Source: Clostridiales bacterium UBA1728 (GTDB lineage Bacteria > Bacillota > Clostridia > Oscillospirales > Oscillospiraceae). From it: a stretch of 64,000 nt of DNA. Made by a program: the position numbers and the translations under genes. Positions 59,040 to 64,000 of the stretch are shown in pieces. Position 1 is the first letter of the stretch. Every line of letters begins with the position of its first letter. The stretch is from contig DCIK01000005.1 in the NCBI GenBank assembly GCA_002315975.1, positions 56,812 through 120,811 on the forward strand. Reading direction: 5' to 3'. The notes under the pieces are model-generated. The model had not been told where the DNA came from and did no database searches. It saw only the letters and a program-made list of their open reading frames with translations.

Positions 59040-59079
59040 TTTTATCTGCAATATAAATTTTATATATGGAGGAACTACT

Positions 59080-60048
59080 ATGCAGTACGTAACCATGAAG
59101 GGCACCGGCATGAAGGTGTCTAAGATGTGCCTCGGCACCATGACCTTCGGCGATCAGGCCGATAAGGAAACCAGCCGCAAGATCCTCGATTACTGCCTGG
59201 ACAACGGCGTGAATTTCATCGACACTGCCGACATCTACACCCGCAGCACCAGCGAGAGCTGGCTGGGCGAATTCCTGCAGGGCAAGCGCGACGAGGTCGT
59301 TCTGGCCACCAAGGTGGGCGGCCCCTCCTGCGCCGGCAAGAACGGCTCCGGTCTGTCCCGCAAGCACATTATGGAGAGCGTTGACAAGTCCCTGCAGCGT
59401 CTGCAGAGCGACTATATCGATGTGCTCTACTGCCATTTCCCCGACTTCACCGTGCCCACCGAGGAAGTTATCTACACCATGGATGCCCTCATCCGCGCCG
59501 GCAAGATCCGCTACTACGGCATCAGCAACTTCTCTGCCTGGCTCTCCTGCGAGTATGTCCACACGGCCCGCGAGATGAATATGCCCGCCCCCGTGGTCAC
59601 CGAGAGCGTTTACAACCTTATTACACGCGGTGTTGAGGACGAAATGCTGCCCTTCCTGGACAAGTATCCCATGGGCTTGACCGTGTTCAATCCTCTGGCC
59701 GGCGGCCTGCTCTCCGGCAAGCACTCCCGCACCACCGGCCCCGTGGAGGGCACCCGTATGTCCCAGAAGGGCTACAATATGCGCTACTGGAACGACCGCA
59801 ACTGGGACGCCATCGAGCTGCTCACCAAGCTGGCTGAGGAGAACGGCATGAGCCTGCTGGAGCTGAGCTACCGCTGGCTGCTGGGCCGTAAGCAGGTCAC
59901 CAGCATCATCACCGGCGTGAGCAAGTTTGAGCACACCGTGCAGAACCTGGCCTTCTACGACAGCGAGCCCCTGAGCGCCGAGATCGTCAAGGCCTGCGAC
60001 GAAGCCTGGGATATGCTCAAGACCCACTGCTTCAGCTACCACCACTGA
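59080..60048 (+). CDS. Aldo/keto reductase
   Basis: 322 residues, NADP-dependent (alpha/beta)8 oxidoreductase. The catalytic tetrad is seen: Asp in FIDTADIYTRS with its Tyr, Lys in VLATKVGG and His in LYCHFPDFTVP. GTMTFGDQADKETS and the C-terminal SIITGVSKFEHTVQNL cofactor part are typical of AKR family members such as YghZ/YajO. GGAGG precedes the ATG. Its place 40 bp after glpK suggests joint expression; the substrate is not evident. Confidence 0.9.
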   Translation: MQYVTMKGTGMKVSKMCLGTMTFGDQADKETSRKILDYCLDNGVNFIDTADIYTRSTSESWLGEFLQGKRDEVVLATKVGGPSCAGKNGSGLSRKHIMESVDKSLQRLQSDYIDVLYCHFPDFTVPTEEVIYTMDALIRAGKIRYYGISNFSAWLSCEYVHTAREMNMPAPVVTESVYNLITRGVEDEMLPFLDKYPMGLTVFNPLAGGLLSGKHSRTTGPVEGTRMSQKGYNMRYWNDRNWDAIELLTKLAEENGMSLLELSYRWLLGRKQVTSIITGVSKFEHTVQNLAFYDSEPLSAEIVKACDEAWDMLKTHCFSYHH

Positions 60049-60098
60049 TATAAAGGGCTGAAATTTCAGTCATTCAACGCACAACAAAGCAGTATATT

Positions 60099-60229
60099 CT
60101 CGGCTCCCCTGTTCCCATAGGGAATGGGGGAGCTGGCGCGAAGCGCCTGAGGGGGGCTCGGCTCCCCTGTTCCCATAGGGAATGGGGGAGCTGGCGCGAA
60201 GCGCCTGAGGGGGGGCTCGGCTCCCCTTT
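60099..60229. repeat. Tandem family B repeat, 58-bp unit
   Basis: Two near-identical units (60099-60156, 60157-60215), each ctcggctcccctgttcccat followed by the complement gggaatgggggagctg and ggcgcgaagcgcctg, and a truncated third (60216-60229). Almost no divergence between units: a recent duplication. Confidence 0.9.
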
Positions 60230-60258
60230 CAGGAGAGGCTGGATAACAAACGAAAGAT

Positions 60259-60319
60259 GGGGCTGTGTGAATCAGCGAAAGCACACATTTGTGTAAACCG
60301 CTGTTTTTCACATAGCCCC
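60259..60319. repeat. Family C hairpin, copy 3
   Basis: Outer stem ggggctgtgtgaa with ttcacatagcccc, inner stem agcg/cgct around cacacatttgtgt. Followed by tttctg; it may end the glpK unit. Same layout as 13461-13528. Confidence 0.75.
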
Positions 60320-60349
60320 TTTCTGCCCTCTCCGCTGAGAAAAATTTAC

Positions 60350-60378
60350 TTGTATTTCCCCCAAACGCGGAGTATAAT
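60350..60378 (+). promoter_or_regulatory. Sigma-A promoter of murC
   Basis: TTGTAT (60350-60355), 17-bp spacer, perfect TATAAT (60373-60378), 34 bp before the murC ATG. Confidence 0.7.
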
Positions 60379-60412
60379 ACAGCAGACTATTTAATAGGGG
60401 AAGTATGTATTG

Positions 60413-61789
60413 ATGTCTGAGTTTTCAAAATATTATCATGCCGGCGCTCACGGTCATCTGGTGGGCATAGGCGGCGTTTCCATGTCCCCTCTGGCGGAGG
60501 TGCTCCGCGGGGCCGGGCTGGAGATCACCGGCTCCGATTTCAGCGAAAGCGAAAATGTGCGCCATCTGCGCTCTCTGGGCATTGAGGTCTTCAAGGGCCA
60601 TCACGCCGAAAATCTGGGCGAAGAGGTAGAATTCCTTGTCCGCACGGCTGCCGTCCATGACGACAATATCGAGATCCGCACCGCCCATGAGCGGGGCATT
60701 CCCGTGTTTGAGCGCACGCAGGCCTGGGGCGAGATCATGAAGGACTACAAAAACGCCATCTGCATCTCCGGCACCCACGGGAAAACCACCACCACCTCCA
60801 TGTGCACCCATATCATGATGGCCGCCGAGAAGGACCCCACCGTTATGATCGGCGGTACCCTGCCCCTGCTGAATGCCGGTCACCGGGTGGGCAAGGGCGA
60901 GAGCATCATCCTCGAGAGCTGCGAGTACTACGACTCCTTCCTCTCCTTCAATCCCACTGTGGCGGTGGTGCTGAACATCGAGGCCGATCACCTTGACTAC
61001 TTCAAGGACCTGGCCGATGTGGAAAAGTCCTTCCGCGCCTTTGCCGAGAAGGTGCCCGCTGACGGTCTGGTGGTGCTCAATGCCGACGACGCCAACTCCA
61101 TGGAGACCATGCGGGGGCTTGAGCGCAATGTGATCACCTTCGGTCTTGATAAGCCCGCGGATGTGACCGCGCGGAACATCCGCTTTGACGGCGAAGGCTC
61201 TACCTTTGAGCTGATCTACAGGGGCGAGCCCTTCGGTGAGTTCTCTCTGAACATCCCCGGCATCCACAATGTGAAGAACGCCCTGGCTGCCGCTGCCGCC
61301 ACCATTGAGCTGGGCTGCAGCGCTGAGGCCATCCGTGAGGGTCTGGAAAACTTCCACGGCGCCGGCCGCCGCTTTGAGTTCAAGGGCAAGTTCCACGGCG
61401 CCGATGTTTACGATGATTATGCCCACCATCCCGGCGAGCTGAAGGCCCTGCTGGATGCGGTGGAGAACATGAACTACAAGCGCACCATCGTGGTATTCCA
61501 GCCCCATACCTATTCCCGCACCAGCGCCCTTTTCGATGATTTTGTGGAGCAGCTTCGCCGTCCCGACCTTTGCTGCCTCGCTGAAATCTATGCCGCCCGC
61601 GAGACCAATACCATCGGCATCTCCTCTGCGGATCTGGCTGCCAGAATCCCCAATGCTCTCTTCTTTGCCGTCAACTCCGAGCTGGAGAAGAGCCTTGCGG
61701 AAATGGCTCGGGAGGGGGATCTTATTCTTACCGTGGGCGCCGGCGATGTCTATCGCATCGGCGAGCATCTTCTGGCCATCAAGGAGTAA
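60413..61789 (+). CDS. murC: UDP-MurNAc--L-alanine ligase
   Basis: 458 residues. Adds L-Ala, the first stem residue, to UDP-MurNAc. VGIGGVSMSPLAEVL (UDP-MurNAc-binding loop), the P-loop SGTHGKTTTTSM, and the C-terminal YDDYAHHPGELKALL are typical. ATG 60413 is preferred; the preceding TTG is possible. It is apart from the dcw cluster by 14 kb and has its own promoter. The next gene follows 3 bp later. Confidence 0.95.
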   Translation: MSEFSKYYHAGAHGHLVGIGGVSMSPLAEVLRGAGLEITGSDFSESENVRHLRSLGIEVFKGHHAENLGEEVEFLVRTAAVHDDNIEIRTAHERGIPVFERTQAWGEIMKDYKNAICISGTHGKTTTTSMCTHIMMAAEKDPTVMIGGTLPLLNAGHRVGKGESIILESCEYYDSFLSFNPTVAVVLNIEADHLDYFKDLADVEKSFRAFAEKVPADGLVVLNADDANSMETMRGLERNVITFGLDKPADVTARNIRFDGEGSTFELIYRGEPFGEFSLNIPGIHNVKNALAAAAATIELGCSAEAIREGLENFHGAGRRFEFKGKFHGADVYDDYAHHPGELKALLDAVENMNYKRTIVVFQPHTYSRTSALFDDFVEQLRRPDLCCLAEIYAARETNTIGISSADLAARIPNALFFAVNSELEKSLAEMAREGDLILTVGAGDVYRIGEHLLAIKE

Positions 61790-61792
61790 GGT

Positions 61793-62629
61793 ATGAATCT
61801 TACCCTCAGAGAAGTAAAGAGCAGAGCCCGCAGTCTCATGCTCAGCCGGGTAAAGCCCGCCCCGCTTGCGGTGGCGCTGGTCTTTGCTGTCATCTCTCTT
61901 GCCCTGTCCTTTTTCCTCAACCGCACCGGCGGCAGCACCGTCTATATCGACAACGAGCGGATGCAGGAGTTTTCCGAGCAGGCCAGGGCAGGGAATATGC
62001 CCAGCTATGCGGAATTCTGCGAGGCGGTTCAGGTTGAAACGCCCAAGGAGGACTTCTTTTCCTCGGCGCTTACGGTGGCCATCCGCCTCGTGAGCATCCT
62101 CGTTTCCGCCGGTCTCAGCCTCTATGCCCTGCGCATGACCCGGGGTGAAGCGGGGGAACTGGGCAACCTGCTCGATGGCTTTTCCCAGTTCTATCGGGTA
62201 ATTATGGTAAACCTGCTCCGGGCTCTGGCTGTCGGGGCGGGACTGCTCTGCTTCATCATCCCCGGCATCCGGCTCTTTTACGGCTACCGCATGGCGGTGT
62301 ATCTACTCTGGGATCACCCGGACTGGACGCCGGTTCAGTGCCTGCGCTTCAGCCGCCTGATGATGAACGGACGGCGCAGAAAGCTCTTTACGCTGGATGT
62401 CAGCTTTCTCGGCTGGCTCTTTATCAGCAGTATGCCCTTCTCCCTTGCGGAGTTCTGCCTGGATCAGGGGATGTACGGCTCACTCATCAGCACTGTGTTT
62501 TTTGGTCTGGCCGTAACGGCTTTTGTGTCCCTTTATATGGAATATACGTTTGCCCTGTGGTATAATCTGTGCCTCGGACTGACAAAAGACGAAAAAGAAA
62601 CCGAGGTGAAGCCCCCATGGGAGAGCTGA
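61793..62629 (+). CDS. DUF975 family membrane protein
   Basis: 278 residues with about five membrane helices (LAVALVFAVISLALSFFL; LTVAIRLVSILVSAGLSLY; ALAVGAGLLCFIIPGIRLFY). The block RMAVYLLWDHPDWTPVQCLRFSRLMMNGRRRKLFTLDVSFLGW, quoted in part as SRLMMNGRRRKLF, is the DUF975 hallmark. Function unknown. Three bases after murC and overlapping the amidohydrolase by 13 bp, so co-translated. Confidence 0.85.
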   Translation: MNLTLREVKSRARSLMLSRVKPAPLAVALVFAVISLALSFFLNRTGGSTVYIDNERMQEFSEQARAGNMPSYAEFCEAVQVETPKEDFFSSALTVAIRLVSILVSAGLSLYALRMTRGEAGELGNLLDGFSQFYRVIMVNLLRALAVGAGLLCFIIPGIRLFYGYRMAVYLLWDHPDWTPVQCLRFSRLMMNGRRRKLFTLDVSFLGWLFISSMPFSLAEFCLDQGMYGSLISTVFFGLAVTAFVSLYMEYTFALWYNLCLGLTKDEKETEVKPPWES

Positions 62630-63429
62630 ATTGCCCGATTATTGACTGCCATTGCCATGTATACCCCGCGAAGATCGCTTCCAAGGCCATCGCCGGTACC
62701 GACAGGTTCTATGGCTTCCGTGCCTGCGGACTGGACGGCACGGTGGAGACCCTGCTGAAGCAGAACGAAGAGGCCGGCATCACCCGCTCTCTGATCTGCT
62801 CCGTGGCCACCACGCCCAAGCAGGTTCACGCCGCCAATACCTTCCTTGCCGAGTGCGGCCGTGCCCACAGCGAGAGCATCACCGCTCTGGGCACCCTCTA
62901 TCCCGGCAGCGAAGACCTCTCCGCCGATGTGGAGGAGGCTATCGCGCTGGGGCTCCCGGCTGTGAAGCTGCACCCGGACATTCAGGGCTTTAGCGTGGAT
63001 GACGAGCGCTGTATGCGCATCTTTGAGCTTTGCGAGGGTCGGCTTGCGGTGCTGCTGCACACGGGGGACTACCGCTATGACTATTCAAACCCTGCGCGGC
63101 TGCTGAAGGTGCTCAGGGCCTTTCCGAAGCTGCAGTTTATCGGTGCTCACTTTGCCGGCTATACGGTCTGGGATCAGGTGGGCATACTCTACGGTCAGGA
63201 AAATCTCTGGGTGGACTGCTCCAGCGCCCTGCCTTATATGAGCGATGAGCAATTTGTGGAGCTGGTTCGCGGCTTCGGCAGCGAGCGGGTTCTCTTCGGT
63301 ACCGATTACCCCATGTTTTTCCTGAAGGGAGAGGTGGAGCACTTTATGCGTCTGCCCCTGACGGACGAAGAAAAGGAGCAGATTCTCCACATCAATGCCG
63401 AAAAGCTTTTTCACTTACAGGAGCAATAA
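62617..63429 (+). CDS. Amidohydrolase family 2 metal-dependent hydrolase
   Basis: 270 residues, TIM barrel. The first metal motif is DCHCHVYP (HxH), then VKLHPDIQG, a His in FIGAHFAGY and the final Asp in VLFGTDYPMFF. This group includes decarboxylases and hydrolases acting on carboxylated rings; the substrate is unknown. The start at 62617 is chosen for GAGGTG eight bases upstream, inside the DUF975 gene. Last gene of the murC operon. Confidence 0.85.
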   Translation: MGELNCPIIDCHCHVYPAKIASKAIAGTDRFYGFRACGLDGTVETLLKQNEEAGITRSLICSVATTPKQVHAANTFLAECGRAHSESITALGTLYPGSEDLSADVEEAIALGLPAVKLHPDIQGFSVDDERCMRIFELCEGRLAVLLHTGDYRYDYSNPARLLKVLRAFPKLQFIGAHFAGYTVWDQVGILYGQENLWVDCSSALPYMSDEQFVELVRGFGSERVLFGTDYPMFFLKGEVEHFMRLPLTDEEKEQILHINAEKLFHLQEQ

Positions 63430-63485
63430 AGAAAAGCAGAGAAACCTGTTTGGCACAGCCACATAAGGAAGTTTTTATGTAGGTT

Positions 63486-63515
63486 ACGGTGTAACCCCGA
63501 TAAGGGGTTGCACCG
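63486..63515. terminator. Hairpin between amidohydrolase and recombinase
   Basis: acggtg-aacccc and ggggtt-caccgt arms (about 63486-63515), between converging genes; the minus-strand T-run is poor. It could end either unit or lie near the attachment site of the element at the right edge. Confidence 0.55.
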
Positions 63516-63524
63516 TTTCCGCTT

Positions 63525-64000
63525 TTATGCGGATTGTTGAGTGTTTTTGCCGTTTCGGATTTCTTCCATAAGCTTCAGAATTTCCTGTTCGGTCGGAATA
63601 TCAATGATACCCACTCCGGTAAAATAGATGTCCACCTTGACATGACAGTGACCGTCATATTTATCGTTGTTATGGACTTCTATTCTTTGAATAAGCCTAT
63701 TTACAAGTTCTCGGTTTAGTTCGGTAATATCCGTGCATTTCCGTAATGTTTGAAGCAGCAAGCGGAGGTCATTCGTCTTCTGTTGCATTTCTGCAAGTTT
63801 CTTTTCATCGGCAGAAGTTTGTTCAGAAAGTGCTTTCTGTTCCGATTCGTATCCCGTTGCCATCTTGACATAGCGCTCGTCGGAAATCTTCCCGGAAATA
63901 TTATCCTCATAAAGACGGGATATAATCCGATCAATTTCCTCAATACGCTTTTTGCTGTTTCGGATGGTTTGTTCCAATCTCGCAATCTCCTGCTTCTGTT
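63525..64000 (-). CDS. Large serine recombinase, C-terminal part (partial)
   Basis: The window holds the last ~158 codons; the 5' part lies beyond base 64000. IARLEQTIRNSKKRIEEIDR begins a long coiled coil (with RYVKMATGYESEQKALSEQ and ADEKKLAEMQQKTNDL), followed by LNRELVNRLIQRIEVHNND and KVDIYFTGVGIIDIP, typical of the DUF4368-like C-terminus of large serine recombinases of Tn4451/TnpX-like and related integrative elements. The catalytic Ser domain is outside. A lower GC and different codon use than its neighbours mark it as mobile DNA. Confidence 0.85.
   Translation of the reverse strand, partial: QKQEIARLEQTIRNSKKRIEEIDRIISRLYEDNISGKISDERYVKMATGYESEQKALSEQTSADEKKLAEMQQKTNDLRLLLQTLRKCTDITELNRELVNRLIQRIEVHNNDKYDGHCHVKVDIYFTGVGIIDIPTEQEILKLMEEIRNGKNTQQSA

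Overview
The window looks like a chromosomal segment of a GC-rich, spore-forming Clostridia bacterium, most likely Oscillospirales (Oscillospiraceae/Ruminococcaceae type, gut-associated). The reasons are the gene set (YqfC/YqfD, sigma-K, a YlbJ-like protein, YerC, YqzL, PyrR attenuation), strong AGGAGG ribosome sites, a MurE with the DNPR motif of the meso-diaminopimelate type, and intergenic hairpin repeats of kinds I associate with gut Firmicutes. No tRNA, rRNA or CRISPR array was seen.

Layout. 1-13.3 kb: end of prfB, oligopeptidase PepF, a Cat-family acetyltransferase, a P-type Ca2+ ATPase, two tandem DUF218 lipoproteins, an SH3/NlpC-P60 hydrolase, an SPFH/NfeD pair, a YerC-methyltransferase pair and Hsp33. 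13.5-20.1 kb, minus strand: a CapA/L,D-transpeptidase envelope pair, then a TPM, LemA-like, TelA and XpaC-like group. 20.4-33.8 kb: YlbJ-like, yqfC-yqfD, phoH-ybeY-era-yqzL-recO, mutS2, HPr, uvrC-rsmD-coaD, a coiled-coil protein and a flavoprotein. 34-46.6 kb: a division and cell-wall (dcw) cluster, mraZ-rsmH-ftsL-pbp-murE-mraY-ftsW-murG-murA-ftsQ-ftsZ, behind a clear sigma-A promoter with three MraZ-type boxes. It lacks ftsA, murD and murF, and murC sits alone at 60.4 kb. 46.7-48.3 kb: a degraded island with a truncated phage-type methyltransferase start, a frame-broken gene and two small orphan genes. 48.3-53.5 kb: a lipoprotein, a DUF2804 protein, a GH13 protein lacking several catalytic residues, a GNAT protein and a GpsA-like dehydrogenase. 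53.6-63.4 kb: PyrR-attenuated uraA, sigK, a lysophospholipase-like hydrolase, glpK, an aldo/keto reductase, murC, DUF975 and an amidohydrolase. The right edge enters a large serine recombinase, probably the end of an integrated element.

The most unusual content lies in the intergenic repeats. One family of about 200-226 bp has terminal inverted repeats and several internal hairpins. It has three long copies (2271, 20170, 44318) and two partial ones (9698, 33151). One copy sits inside another repeat's hairpin. Another splits murA from ftsQ and is flanked by a 37-bp direct duplication that keeps both genes whole. The other outstanding item is the GH13 protein at 50019, which keeps the nucleophile Asp but has lost the acid/base Glu and two conserved His.
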